From Marinihelvus sp942491555 (GTDB taxonomy: Bacteria > Pseudomonadota > Gammaproteobacteria > Xanthomonadales > SZUA-36): 64,000 nt of DNA. This document shows, one piece after another, positions 26,259-35,132 of the stretch; position 1 is the stretch's first letter, and each line of letters begins with the position of its first letter. The stretch lies in NCBI GenBank assembly GCA_942491555.1, contig CALOBN010000002.1, forward strand, positions 62,001 to 126,000, in the 5' to 3' direction. The notes beneath the pieces are model-generated. The model was not told the DNA's origin. It saw only the letters and a program-made list of their open reading frames with translations, and searched no databases. A program made the translations under genes and the position numbers.

Positions 26259-26927
26259 ATGTCAAATAATGCACTGCCGCCAGGGCTTGCCAAATGGGCG
26301 GACGACAGCCTGGCAAGCGGCCGCCATATTCTTGCCACCAGTAACCAGGGTACCGTCCTGCTGTTTGATGAGGGCGGACAGTCATTCGTGCTTAAGGTGG
26401 CAGTTGGCCGCGGGCCGGTGTTGCAAGTCCACCGTGCCACATTACGTCGCGAGCATGAGGCCTATCGTCGTGTTGATGGTTTGCAGGGCATTCCGCATTG
26501 CTACGGCATGCTGGAAAACCGCTACCTGGTCCTGGAGTACATCCGGGGCACACCGTACCGCAATGCGAAACTTTCCGACCGTGAGGAGTGGTTTGCCGAA
26601 CTGCTGGAGATTATTCGCGGCTGCCATTCCCGTGGTGTGGCGCACGGCGACCTCAAAAACAAGTCTAATCTGATGTCCGATGCTAACGGACGCCCCTGCC
26701 TGATTGACTTCGGCGCCACCGCATTATTCAAGGAAGGCTTTCACCCGGTTAATCATCGCTTTTTCCGGTTTCTCTGCCAGCTCGACCTGAACGCCTGGGT
26801 TAAACATAAATACCATGGACGCTTTGACGGGCTCTCTGCGCAGGACCAGGCGATGTTCAAGGACAGTCGTATCGAGCGCATACTGCGCTGGTACCGCCAG
26901 CGCCGGGGTATGCAGGGGCATCGTTAA
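26259..26927 (+). CDS. small RIO/Kdo-kinase-like protein kinase
   Basis: A 222-residue kinase-fold protein from the ATG at 26259. It has the phosphate loop region TSNQGTVLLF, lysine K46 in FVLKVAV, catalytic loop HGDLKNKSN (D131, K133, N137) and DFG at 150-152. It lacks the large C-lobe of ordinary Ser/Thr kinases. Similar small kinases include RIO proteins and lipopolysaccharide kinases. The substrate is unknown; it is convergent with oleD with 30 bases between stops. Confidence 0.75.
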   Translation: MSNNALPPGLAKWADDSLASGRHILATSNQGTVLLFDEGGQSFVLKVAVGRGPVLQVHRATLRREHEAYRRVDGLQGIPHCYGMLENRYLVLEYIRGTPYRNAKLSDREEWFAELLEIIRGCHSRGVAHGDLKNKSNLMSDANGRPCLIDFGATALFKEGFHPVNHRFFRFLCQLDLNAWVKHKYHGRFDGLSAQDQAMFKDSRIERILRWYRQRRGMQGHR

Positions 26928-26957
26928 GCGGTAACTGCGTGCCTCATTGGCGCCTGG

Positions 26958-27944
26958 TCAGCTGATACTGCTGGCGACTTTTAGAAGTTCCAGACCTTCC
27001 AGCATGCTGATCCGGGGTTGATAGCCCAGGTCGCGTTTAGCGGCAGAAATGTCATACCAGTGCGCGGTTGACAGTTGCTCTGCCGACCAGCGGGTCACGG
27101 GTGGTTCGTCTTCGCGCTGGCGCAAGCGCCACCAGCGTTCTGCCAGGGCGCCGGCCAGCCTGGCTGCGCCGGGAGGAATCGGTTTGATGCGGGCTTCAAT
27201 CCCGACCGCTTCAAGTAAGGCGCCGATAATTTTTTTCTGCGGCCAGGGATCATCGTTGCTGATGAAATAGGTCTTACCATGGCAAGCGGAGTTGCCCTCC
27301 AAAGCGTCCAGCGCCAGCAGGTGCGCCTGCGCAGCATTATCGATGTAGACCGTATCAATCAGCTTGTCAGCGCCGGGCAGCTTGATCGGCCCGTGGCTGG
27401 CGCGCTCCACCAGGCGCGGTAACAGATGGTTGTCACCCGGCCCCCAGACCAGGTGTGGTCTGAGTGAGACTGTTTTGAGCTCATCGCCATTAGCAGCCAT
27501 GACCAGCTGTTCAGCTTTTGCCTTGGTTTCCGGATATGCCGCTGCGTAATGATCCGGGTAGGGCAGGGATTCATTGCCGCCTTCGATATCGCCGCCGCCA
27601 TGCGCCACGCTGGGCGATGAAGTAAATACCAGGCGCTGAATACCCAGCTGGCGGCAGGCATCCAGCACGTGCCGGGTACCATCAACGTTAATGGCGCGGT
27701 ACAGCGCCGGGTCGCCCCAGGCGCCCGCCTTGCCGGCAGTATGAATGATGGCTTCACAGCCCCGGGCGGCAGCGACAACATCCTGCGGCTTACAAATATC
27801 TCCGCGGCGTTCCTCAATGCCTGTGCCCGCCAGGGCGGTGGCGGCGCTGCGCTGAAAGGCTATCGGCGCGTCACCCCGGGCAATCAGCTGGCGGCAGATG
27901 GCCTGGCCCAGGAAACCGCCACCACCGGTCACCAGGATCTTCAA
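26958..27944 (-). CDS. oleD: OleD: 2-alkyl-3-oxoacyl (beta-ketoacid) reductase
   Basis: A 328-residue short-chain dehydrogenase/epimerase. The Rossmann motif TGGGGFLGQAICRQL is at residues 6-20 and the catalytic Tyr/Lys pair in YPETKAKAEQL. OleD reduces the 2-alkyl-3-ketoalkanoic acid made by OleA to the 2-alkyl-3-hydroxy acid with NADPH. It is the last gene of the oleABCD set and its start overlaps the oleC stop by 4 bases. Confidence 0.9.
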   Translation of the reverse strand: MKILVTGGGGFLGQAICRQLIARGDAPIAFQRSAATALAGTGIEERRGDICKPQDVVAAARGCEAIIHTAGKAGAWGDPALYRAINVDGTRHVLDACRQLGIQRLVFTSSPSVAHGGGDIEGGNESLPYPDHYAAAYPETKAKAEQLVMAANGDELKTVSLRPHLVWGPGDNHLLPRLVERASHGPIKLPGADKLIDTVYIDNAAQAHLLALDALEGNSACHGKTYFISNDDPWPQKKIIGALLEAVGIEARIKPIPPGAARLAGALAERWWRLRQREDEPPVTRWSAEQLSTAHWYDISAAKRDLGYQPRISMLEGLELLKVASSIS

Positions 27945-29602
27945 GATTGTTCCTGCGCCCAGCGCGTCAGCGCTTCGCGGCCTATCTTCGAGTTATGCCG
28001 GATGTCGACGGGAAAGCCCGGATGAAAGAGCACGCGACGCACTCCCTGCAGGGTGTCATGCGTTGCTGCCAGGTCACGGACCGCTTGCTTGATGGACGAC
28101 TTGCTGTGGTCGCCTTCACTGGGCTCCACGCATAACACCGGTTCCTGGTTGCCGGCTTCACCCAGGCCAACGAGGGCGGTTCGCTCAACCCCCTCAATGC
28201 TATTGAAGATCGCTTCCACCTGGTCGGCAAACAGGTCGCCCTGCGCGGTTTGCACCCGCTGGGACTTGCGGCCGCAAAACCAGAGCCGGCCCTGCGCATC
28301 AAAATAGCCCGCATCACCCATGCGGTGCCAGATCCGGCCTTGCTCGTCTTCCGTTTTCGCCAACTGCGTCTGGGCATCGCGCCGCCAGTAACGATCGGTG
28401 CTGGTGGGGCCATGCACGATAATTTCCCCCACCGCGCCCACCGGCAACAGGTCTTCCGGGTGGAGCACCTCGGCGGCTTCGTCCATAAGGCGCATTATTT
28501 CGACCCGGTTTGGCGACACCGGTCGTCCAACGCAGGTACCGCGGCCGGCGCGCGTGGCGGCGATCAATTCCGGGGTCATATCCTGGCTGGATATGCTGGC
28601 GACCGGCAGGCATTCCGTGGCGCCATAGGGCGTATGTACCGCGCCGCCTTCACCCATGCAGCTTTGCATCATGGCGACGGTATCGGCAGGCACGGCAGCA
28701 CCGGCGGACAGCACCCGCTTGAGTGTCGGCAGCTTCAGGTTTTCCCGGCTACAGTGCGTGCCGAGCACCTTGAGGAGTGCCGGCGAACCAAACAGGTTGG
28801 TGATTCCAAACTGTTCGATCGCCTGCACCAGGTAGGCCGGGTTCGCTTTGGCGGGGCGGGTCGGGTCCATGTGGGGCACGACCGTGGTCATGCCCAGGGC
28901 CGGATCAAACAGGGCAAACGGTGGGAACGTGGCCAGGTCGACCTCGCCGGGTCGGATATTGAAGGCATCGCGCAGCATGCCAACCTGGGAGACAAAATGC
29001 CGGTGCCGGTACACCACGCCCTTGGGGATGCCGGTGCTGCCGGAAGTAAACAGGATGGCGGCCGTATCATCGGGCTGCGTGTTGGCCAATACCGGTGGTC
29101 CGGTTTTACCGCCGCGACGGGCCAGGCCACGCAAGGTCATACCGCCCCAGGCCAGCCGCGGGCCCAGGGTCACCGAGCGACGAATAGACTTTGGCGACCA
29201 GCGCAGCAGCACCCGGGCAAGTTGCGCCCTGGTGATGCCGATAAAGGCTTCCGGCTCGGCCTCATCAAGGCACTGTTTCAGGGGTTTGAGACCGATGCCC
29301 GGATCAATCAGGACCGGCACGATTCCGGCTTTGAAAAGCGCAAAGAAGAGGGCGAAAAACTCCAGGCCCGGTGGCACCATCAGGGCAACACGGGCACCCT
29401 GTTTAATGCCATAGCTGGCCAGCCCGCGTGCGAACCGGTCGCTGAGTTCATCAAGCCTGGCATAGCTGGCTGAACGGTATTGCACCTTGCCATTGCGTAC
29501 GCCGGCCGGGTAGTGGATGGCCATTGTGTCGGGTCGGGCCCGGGCCTGTTCAGCCAGGGCTGCAGCGACATTGCAGGGCTCAGTGACTGGCGGGCTGGTC
29601 AT
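27941..29602 (-). CDS. oleC: OleC: AMP-ligase / beta-lactone synthetase
   Basis: A 553-residue adenylating enzyme (ANL family). The P-loop is ILFTSGSTGIPKGVV (about 195-209), with TPYGATECLPV and the A8-region RIWHRMGDAGYFDAQGRLWFCGRKSQRV. OleC activates the 2-alkyl-3-hydroxy acid with ATP and closes a cis-beta-lactone. The frame starts 23 bases inside the oleB 3' end; this overlap is kept because the N-terminus MTSPPVTEPCNVAAALA is family-like. Confidence 0.9.
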   Translation of the reverse strand: MTSPPVTEPCNVAAALAEQARARPDTMAIHYPAGVRNGKVQYRSASYARLDELSDRFARGLASYGIKQGARVALMVPPGLEFFALFFALFKAGIVPVLIDPGIGLKPLKQCLDEAEPEAFIGITRAQLARVLLRWSPKSIRRSVTLGPRLAWGGMTLRGLARRGGKTGPPVLANTQPDDTAAILFTSGSTGIPKGVVYRHRHFVSQVGMLRDAFNIRPGEVDLATFPPFALFDPALGMTTVVPHMDPTRPAKANPAYLVQAIEQFGITNLFGSPALLKVLGTHCSRENLKLPTLKRVLSAGAAVPADTVAMMQSCMGEGGAVHTPYGATECLPVASISSQDMTPELIAATRAGRGTCVGRPVSPNRVEIMRLMDEAAEVLHPEDLLPVGAVGEIIVHGPTSTDRYWRRDAQTQLAKTEDEQGRIWHRMGDAGYFDAQGRLWFCGRKSQRVQTAQGDLFADQVEAIFNSIEGVERTALVGLGEAGNQEPVLCVEPSEGDHSKSSIKQAVRDLAATHDTLQGVRRVLFHPGFPVDIRHNSKIGREALTRWAQEQS

Positions 29603-30509
29603 GGCTGCCGGAATGTTCGGTCAGGAACTGTTCGATCCTGTCCAACAAGGGCTTGCCGCCGTCTTCCAGGACATAGTGTCCGCAGTCCGGCAGCGGGTAT
29701 AGCTCGGCCTGCGGAAGGTAGCGTTGAAACTCCCGGTAGAAGGTCTCATCGAACACGAAATCCTTTAGCCCCCAGGCAAGCAGGACGGGCTTATCCGCGA
29801 AAAGGTGTAGCTTGTCGGCGGTACCGGCCACAATGTCATACCCGCGGTCGCCCGGCCCCAGCGGTATGTCCTGCACGAAACGAACGGTGGCAATACGATT
29901 GTCCCAGCTGTCGTAAGGCCCCGTATAACCTGCCCGGACCTCGTCACTCACCGGCTTTTTGAAAGCAATTCGTGATGCCACGCCGGAAAAGGCATTAAAG
30001 CCCCGAATCAACGCCGCGCCCAGTGACGTGCGACCGCCGAGCCATAGAGCGAAGGGCAGTTTTTTGTCCGCTGGCATGGGAAAGGCGCCGGTATTGAGGA
30101 CGACGCATTGCCTGATGCGCCCGGCATGCTGAGCTGCCCAGGCAAAACCGATCATGCCGCCCCAGTCATGCACCACCAGCGACAGCGGCGCCTGGTCGCC
30201 AATGGTTTCATTGACCAGGGCATCGAGGTCTGCAACGCGGCGCTCGAGGTGATAGTCATAGCGACTGTCGTCAGGCTTGTCCGACAAGCCGCAGCCAATG
30301 TGATCCGGCACGATGCAGCGATACCGGTCGCGCAGTTGTAGTACCAGGTTGCGGTAGTAAAACGACCAGGTCGGGTTGCCGTGCACCATGAGCAGAACCG
30401 GCGCGTCGCGCGGGCCTTCGTCAAGGTAGTGCATGCGCAGGCCGTCAATTTCGAGCCAATGCGACTCGAAAGGGTACAGGTCTTGCGGCGGGCGGTAAGC
30501 CTCAACCAT
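29580..30509 (-). CDS. oleB: OleB: alpha/beta-hydrolase, beta-lactone decarboxylase
   Basis: A 309-residue hydrolase of the haloalkane-dehalogenase-like group, as known for OleB. The oxyanion/halide-type HGNPTWSF motif is at residues 43-50, the nucleophile is Asp115 in VVHDWGGMIG, and the catalytic His lies in LPDCGHYVLED. OleB removes CO2 from the beta-lactone to leave a cis-olefin. It starts 6 bases after the oleA stop. Confidence 0.91.
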   Translation of the reverse strand: MVEAYRPPQDLYPFESHWLEIDGLRMHYLDEGPRDAPVLLMVHGNPTWSFYYRNLVLQLRDRYRCIVPDHIGCGLSDKPDDSRYDYHLERRVADLDALVNETIGDQAPLSLVVHDWGGMIGFAWAAQHAGRIRQCVVLNTGAFPMPADKKLPFALWLGGRTSLGAALIRGFNAFSGVASRIAFKKPVSDEVRAGYTGPYDSWDNRIATVRFVQDIPLGPGDRGYDIVAGTADKLHLFADKPVLLAWGLKDFVFDETFYREFQRYLPQAELYPLPDCGHYVLEDGGKPLLDRIEQFLTEHSGSHDQPASH

Positions 30510-30515
30510 CAGCTC

Positions 30516-31532
30516 TTACCAGACGAGCTCGGCCATGGAGCAGTTCAGGCCCGAGCCGATGCCCAGCAGGGCCACCCGGTCGCCTTTCTTCAGCTTGCCG
30601 GCTTCGACAACCTTGGCCAGGACGATGGGCACCGAGGCGGGTCCAATATTGCCCATATTGGGATAAATGGCGTGGACCTTTTCCGGGTCGAGACCCAGCA
30701 CGTTGACCAGCGATTCGGTATGCACCTTGCTGACCTGGTGGATAATGAACTGATCCAGCTCATCCACCACCCAGCCCAGCGCCGAGCAGCTTGCCTGGAA
30801 CGTGGTGGCAGCCAGTTTCAGTCCTTCACTCAGCAAGGTGCGTGTGTCGGTGCGCATGCGGTCCATATTGCCCTGGCAAAGGCTATTGAACTGGGTGGCT
30901 GCGCGGGTGACACTGCCGCGGTAGAGGTGGCCTTGCGGTGCCAGCTCGCGGCGCGCCATGACCATCGCAGCGGCTCCGGAGCCCAGGGTCAGTGACGCAA
31001 ATTCATCGCGAAACTGCGCTTCTTTCACTTCCGGGTCCAGCAGGCGCTCGATGGTCGCGTCGGTTATCTGACGGCTGGTCTCACCGTCCACCACCAGTGC
31101 ATAGTCAACTTCGGCGCGCTCAATCATGCGCGCTGCGATGTCCATGCCGTTGAGAAAGGCCAGGCAGGCATTGCCCACATCAAAGTTCAGGCAGTGCGGC
31201 GCCAGCCCCAGGTTGCCGTGCACAATGCAGGCCGTGGACGGCTCCAGAAAGTCCCGCGATACCGAAGTATTAATAATGACGCCGATGCGTGTGCGGTCAA
31301 TGCCGCTGTCTTCAATGGCTTTTTCGGCCGCCAGGGTGGCAGCGTCTGAAGGCTGCGTGCCTTTTTTCCACATACCACGCGACTTAATGCCCGAGATTTC
31401 CTCCAGCAGGTTCTGACGGATGCCCAGTCTGTCCATGGTTGGTTTGAGCCGCTTTGAGATCTCTTTCGAGGTCACACTGATTGGCGCATCCACTGCAGCC
31501 AGGGACTGGACAACAACATTCTTAAAATGCAT
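30516..31532 (-). CDS. oleA: OleA: thiolase-like acyl-CoA condensing enzyme
   Basis: A 338-residue thiolase-superfamily enzyme that joins two fatty acyl-CoA chains head to head. The catalytic Cys is C123 in VGNACLAFLNG, with H265 in IIHQVSKVH and N295 in PNMGN. Glu97 in FLEPSTACIVH matches the OleA-specific glutamate supplied across the dimer; FabH proteins lack it. First gene of the operon. A sigma-32-like element lies upstream (31590-31615). Confidence 0.93.
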   Translation of the reverse strand: MHFKNVVVQSLAAVDAPISVTSKEISKRLKPTMDRLGIRQNLLEEISGIKSRGMWKKGTQPSDAATLAAEKAIEDSGIDRTRIGVIINTSVSRDFLEPSTACIVHGNLGLAPHCLNFDVGNACLAFLNGMDIAARMIERAEVDYALVVDGETSRQITDATIERLLDPEVKEAQFRDEFASLTLGSGAAAMVMARRELAPQGHLYRGSVTRAATQFNSLCQGNMDRMRTDTRTLLSEGLKLAATTFQASCSALGWVVDELDQFIIHQVSKVHTESLVNVLGLDPEKVHAIYPNMGNIGPASVPIVLAKVVEAGKLKKGDRVALLGIGSGLNCSMAELVW

Positions 31533-31589
31533 GAGGAAGAACTCTCTGCGGCGTAAAGCCGACGTTGATTGGCAAGGGTCGCCCTTATC

Positions 31590-31615
31590 TTGGGGGGCAG
31601 GACAGATCCTTCAAG
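31590..31615 (-). promoter_or_regulatory. sigma-32-like promoter candidate before oleA
   Basis: On the minus strand, CTTGAAG (31609-31615) is followed after 13 bases by CCCCAA (31590-31595) and then GATAAG. The layout equals the element before hslV. CTTGAAA/CCCCAT is the heat-shock sigma consensus. The same stretch could be read as a poor sigma-70 site (TTGAAG, 19 bases, GATAAG). Confidence 0.35.
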
Positions 31616-31749
31616 GCCTTAAAACCCCGGGCATCGTGACGCCGAAGGCTGAAAGTACTAGTGACCTGCCTGTCCCGCTTTGGTTAGACTTGGGTAATTA
31701 TCGGGGCGGAATGACGCACAGCCTAACAATGCGGAGGGTCCGGGGCAAC

Positions 31750-32496
31750 GTGGCGCAATCACATCAGCCAATCATGGATGACTTCACGCGGCGGAATTTG
31801 CCGTTGCAAAACCTGGTTCAGCCGGAGCCGGGTTGTGCGCACCTGTGGTTCCTGGACCTTGCCGAGCTTGGCAGCCCGTTGCAGCCGGATGAAGCGGTTG
31901 ACCCTGAAAACTTTCCTGCACGCCAGCAGCGCTGGTTGCGGCGTTTTTATCTGCGCCTGTTGCTGGGCAGCTACCTGGGCCTGCCTGGCAAGGACGTGCA
32001 CATTTATCGCAGCAAGCGGGGCAAGCCCCGGCTTGATCGCAAACATCATGACTCTACGCTGGATTTCAGCATGGCTGCCAGCACCTCACGCTGCCTGATT
32101 GGGGTTACCTCCGGTGCCGTCATCGGCGTGGATCTTGAGCCGCAGGCGCGTCGTGCCGGCAATGCGCTGGCGGTGGCGCGGCGTTATTTCAGTCACAAAG
32201 AGTACGAGGCGCTCAAGGAGTTCGACGGTGATGCACTGGACCAGGCATTTCTGCACACCTGGGCTTGCAAAGAGGCGGTTGTGAAGGCTGCCGGCCAGGG
32301 GATTGCAAATGCCCTGTGCCGCTTTTCCGTGGATGTCCGGCCGGATCAACCGGCCAGGGTGTTGCAGATCGACGAGGACGATGCCCGGGCCTGGCAGTTG
32401 CGCTGTCTGCCGGTGCCGGACGGGTATATAGGAGCGGTCACGGTGCGTTATCCGCAATTACAGATAGAGACCTATCGCCTGGGTCGCCGCGCATAA
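31750..32496 (+). CDS. Sfp-type 4'-phosphopantetheinyl transferase
   Basis: A 248-residue enzyme that loads phosphopantetheine from CoA onto carrier proteins. GVDLEPQARR holds the magnesium site (GVDLE), and FLHTWACKEAVVKAAGQGI is the W-x-x-KEA-x-x-K motif. The start is uncertain: GTG at 31750 follows GGAGGG by 11 bases; ATG at 31711 and 31774 are in frame. The frame is open to 31420 but that region is antisense to oleA. It is divergent from oleABCD. The 3' end overlaps the convergent metallopeptidase-like gene by 59 bases. Confidence 0.88.
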   Translation: MAQSHQPIMDDFTRRNLPLQNLVQPEPGCAHLWFLDLAELGSPLQPDEAVDPENFPARQQRWLRRFYLRLLLGSYLGLPGKDVHIYRSKRGKPRLDRKHHDSTLDFSMAASTSRCLIGVTSGAVIGVDLEPQARRAGNALAVARRYFSHKEYEALKEFDGDALDQAFLHTWACKEAVVKAAGQGIANALCRFSVDVRPDQPARVLQIDEDDARAWQLRCLPVPDGYIGAVTVRYPQLQIETYRLGRRA

Positions 32497-33901
32497 TTGC
32501 CTCGCGGATATTCATTAATGGTGCCTGGCTGAGCAGGCGGACTTGCCCGTTCCGCTCGATGACCCCGAGGGCGTCGAGACTCTCTTCGACATCAGGAAAA
32601 GTCAGACTCTCCACGTTTTCATCGTAGACGGTACTGAACACTGAGGTGTCCGTGAGTTCATCAAGCTTGTCGAGAAGCTCTCGCGCCGACCACAGCTTGC
32701 CTGCCTGCAGGCAGCAGCCGTTGAGTTGAACCAGGGCGGTATCCAGGGATTGTTGGCCATTGCTCAACTCGCGCAGGCGCATATCGGCCTCGAGCATCAT
32801 TGCAGCCCCCGACCAGTAGATGCGCATCACGTTCTCCCACCCTCCGGCGGTTGCTTCACGCAGGCTTTCACGCTGCGTGGCCTTCTGCCCTCGTTCAAAA
32901 CCATCGACCAGCTTTTGCCAGGCCTCACGCTGACTGAGGCGCCCGTCGCGGGCCCGCAGTACATTCTGGTAGTAAGAGGCCAGACCCTCCGATAGCCAGC
33001 GATCTGAGCGCGACACGTAGGGCAGCAGCAGATGGCTGAATTCATGGGCGGCGGTCCAGTCCGCGTTGAATTCATCCAGGGGGCGTGTTTCATCGACGTA
33101 GAGCTGCACCGAAGAGCCGCCACCGCGCACGACGTGCGCCCAGGGGACCGGCTCATCACGCGGGCCGATGGGCACAACGACCACCTGGACATGCTCGCGC
33201 GGAAAAAAGCCGAGAACCGGCACCACGGCCTCTACGTTGGTCCTGATCCAGGTGCTGAGTTTTTCTGCCGTTTGGTCATCAAGGTCGCCCAGCAAGGCGA
33301 GCTCAATGACGCCGCCCGGCAGCTCGATGTCTGATATACCAAAGCGACCAACGGCACTGCGGGTATACCAGCCCGCCGGGGTTTGTACCGGCCGGTACCA
33401 CTCCGGCTTTTCCTTATCCCGTGGCCATGGGCTGGAAAAGTTAAACCCCTCCGGAATCTCAACCCGGGCGATCAGCGGGCGTTGCCACGGGCCTTTCCAG
33501 AACCACAGGTTGGTCAGGGCCAGAACACTGTCATCCACACGCAGCACCGAGCGGGAGTTACCCGCTTCCGTCGCTGCGCCCAGGTCAAAACGCCACTGCA
33601 GGCAGGCATTATCCGGCAGCGCCGGCAGGTTTACGCGCTCAGTGCCGCTGCTGGCAATGACCTGTCCCTCATGACTGAGGGGAGAAGCGTATTGGGCCGC
33701 CGTGCTGTGCCGGTACAACCGCCCGGGTGGCGTGCCATCGAAGCACAGTTCGGCCTCAACCAGGCTCAGATCCGCGTTGAAGCGCGCGGTGAAGCGGTCA
33801 TCAGCAATCGTCGTAGTGGAGAATGCCATGGCCGCGATCACCACTGTCAGCCAGGCGGATGGCCTGACCTTGCAACCGATTGTTGTGTCGGGGTGAAACA
33901 T
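32438..33901 (-). CDS. exported HExxH (M61-like gluzincin) protein, unknown
   Basis: A 487-residue exported protein (signal in LTVVIAAMAFSTTTIADD). The zinc motif is H286-E287-F-S-H290 with a second Glu in RWLSEGLASYY (E305), so spacing HExxH-x14-E fits a gluzincin such as the M61 glycyl-aminopeptidase-like group. The N-terminal 200 residues are beta-rich and unrecognised. Probably a periplasmic peptidase, but the exact family is a guess. Its 3' end overlaps that of the phosphopantetheinyl transferase gene on the opposite strand. Confidence 0.75.
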   Translation of the reverse strand: MFHPDTTIGCKVRPSAWLTVVIAAMAFSTTTIADDRFTARFNADLSLVEAELCFDGTPPGRLYRHSTAAQYASPLSHEGQVIASSGTERVNLPALPDNACLQWRFDLGAATEAGNSRSVLRVDDSVLALTNLWFWKGPWQRPLIARVEIPEGFNFSSPWPRDKEKPEWYRPVQTPAGWYTRSAVGRFGISDIELPGGVIELALLGDLDDQTAEKLSTWIRTNVEAVVPVLGFFPREHVQVVVVPIGPRDEPVPWAHVVRGGGSSVQLYVDETRPLDEFNADWTAAHEFSHLLLPYVSRSDRWLSEGLASYYQNVLRARDGRLSQREAWQKLVDGFERGQKATQRESLREATAGGWENVMRIYWSGAAMMLEADMRLRELSNGQQSLDTALVQLNGCCLQAGKLWSARELLDKLDELTDTSVFSTVYDENVESLTFPDVEESLDALGVIERNGQVRLLSQAPLMNIREAIMRGDPGDRSLSVIADNAP

Positions 33902-34043
33902 GCCGCGTATTATGACCCCGGCAGGTGAAAAGAATGTGCTGCACGGTTATTGTGAGAAAAACCTGAAGCACAAATAAGCACTATATTGACGTTTATGGCA
34001 ATTTAATCTAGCCTGTTTGATCGTCGTAAATGGACTTTCAGAC

Positions 34044-35132
34044 ATGAAACCAACCCCGGTCCTGCTTATCCTGTCGTGGCTGCTGATCAGCAGTCCGTCA
34101 CAATCAGATAATGACATCATCGTGCTGGGCGGGGCTTCATCCTCCGCGCCGCTTGTTGTCGAACGGAGGTCTCCGTTATATCCCATAGAGGCGCGGCAAG
34201 AAGGGGTCGAGGGCTGGGTTTACCTTCATATGACTGTAGGCGTCGACGGCTCAGCCCGGGACGTCCGTGTCACTCAGAGCAGTATCGATGAGGTTTTCGA
34301 CAAAGCAGCAATCGATGCGATCAATGCATGGGTTTTTGAACCGGCAACTGACCAGGGGGTGCCTGTCGAAGCCCCGTTTGAAGCCCGTATTTCATTCACG
34401 CTCCAGGGTCACCAGGGTTCGGTTTCAGAGGAGTTCTACCGCCAGGCGGGCAGAATTAGCGAGGCGCTGGATGAAGGGGAGCTGGAAAAAGCCTGGACAA
34501 GGATTGAGCAACTTGAGCGGGATCGCCAACGTTTACTCGCCGAGGAAGCGTATCTGGACTACTTCAAAGCTGTCTACTTCGAGAAGACAGGCAATCCGGA
34601 AGAGGCGTTGAAACAACTAAACATGGCACTTCAGGATGCTAAACATGGGGTCTCCACGCCAATCTACCGTCAGATGCTGAAATCGGCTGTTCGGTTGAAT
34701 GCCACGATGGGTGACCTCGGAAGTGCCCTCGACCGTTACGAAGCGCTCCAAGCTGTGCCCGGTGAGTTCGCTCAAGATGAGGCCACGACATCACTGGTCG
34801 CACAAATTGAATCACTGGTTGAAGGCGACCAGGTGCTGGAGTTTGAAGCGGTCCTTGAAGCCTGCGCTAACTGTGCTGGTAGCAATTACTATGAGTGGGA
34901 GCACCGCCCGGTTCGCAGCCGGTTCAGTGTCCCGGAAGTGCCCGGGACTATCTCAGAGGCGCGACTGCAGTGTGGTAGCGCGCTTCACTACTTTAAGCTG
35001 GAGTCCGGCAAGACTTATGTGATTCCTGAGCTTTCCGACCATTGCTACCTCAGGGTGAGGGGAACGCAAGCGGCAAGCTTCAGTTTTCTTGCCCTGCCTG
35101 ACCTGGAACAGCCACTTGCCATTACGCCCTAG
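34044..35132 (+). CDS. exported TonB C-terminal-domain protein
   Basis: A 362-residue protein from the ATG at 34044 (MKPTPVLLILSWLLISS signal). Residues 35-120 form a TonB-family C-terminal domain (SPLYPIEARQEGVEGWVYLHMTVGVDG and AINAWVFEPATDQG). The rest is helical (TPR-like) with a C-terminal beta part containing three cysteines (CANC, LQCG). Since the usual membrane anchor and Pro-rich arm of TonB are missing, this is a soluble or lipid-free relative of unknown partner. Its TAG overlaps the ubiB stop in a CTAG palindrome. Confidence 0.78.
   Translation: MKPTPVLLILSWLLISSPSQSDNDIIVLGGASSSAPLVVERRSPLYPIEARQEGVEGWVYLHMTVGVDGSARDVRVTQSSIDEVFDKAAIDAINAWVFEPATDQGVPVEAPFEARISFTLQGHQGSVSEEFYRQAGRISEALDEGELEKAWTRIEQLERDRQRLLAEEAYLDYFKAVYFEKTGNPEEALKQLNMALQDAKHGVSTPIYRQMLKSAVRLNATMGDLGSALDRYEALQAVPGEFAQDEATTSLVAQIESLVEGDQVLEFEAVLEACANCAGSNYYEWEHRPVRSRFSVPEVPGTISEARLQCGSALHYFKLESGKTYVIPELSDHCYLRVRGTQAASFSFLALPDLEQPLAITP

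Noticed and set aside
28250..29473. Open frame of 407 codons opposite oleC
   Set aside because: Arginine/glycine/histidine-rich shadow of a well-supported AMP-ligase gene.
31420..31749. N-terminal extension of the phosphopantetheinyl transferase
   Set aside because: The extra 110 codons are antisense to oleA or lie in the divergent control region, and do not resemble the family.
33985..34007. TTGACG-based sigma-70 promoter before the TonB-domain gene
   Set aside because: The best -10 at a 17-base spacing is TAGCCT, too poor to call.
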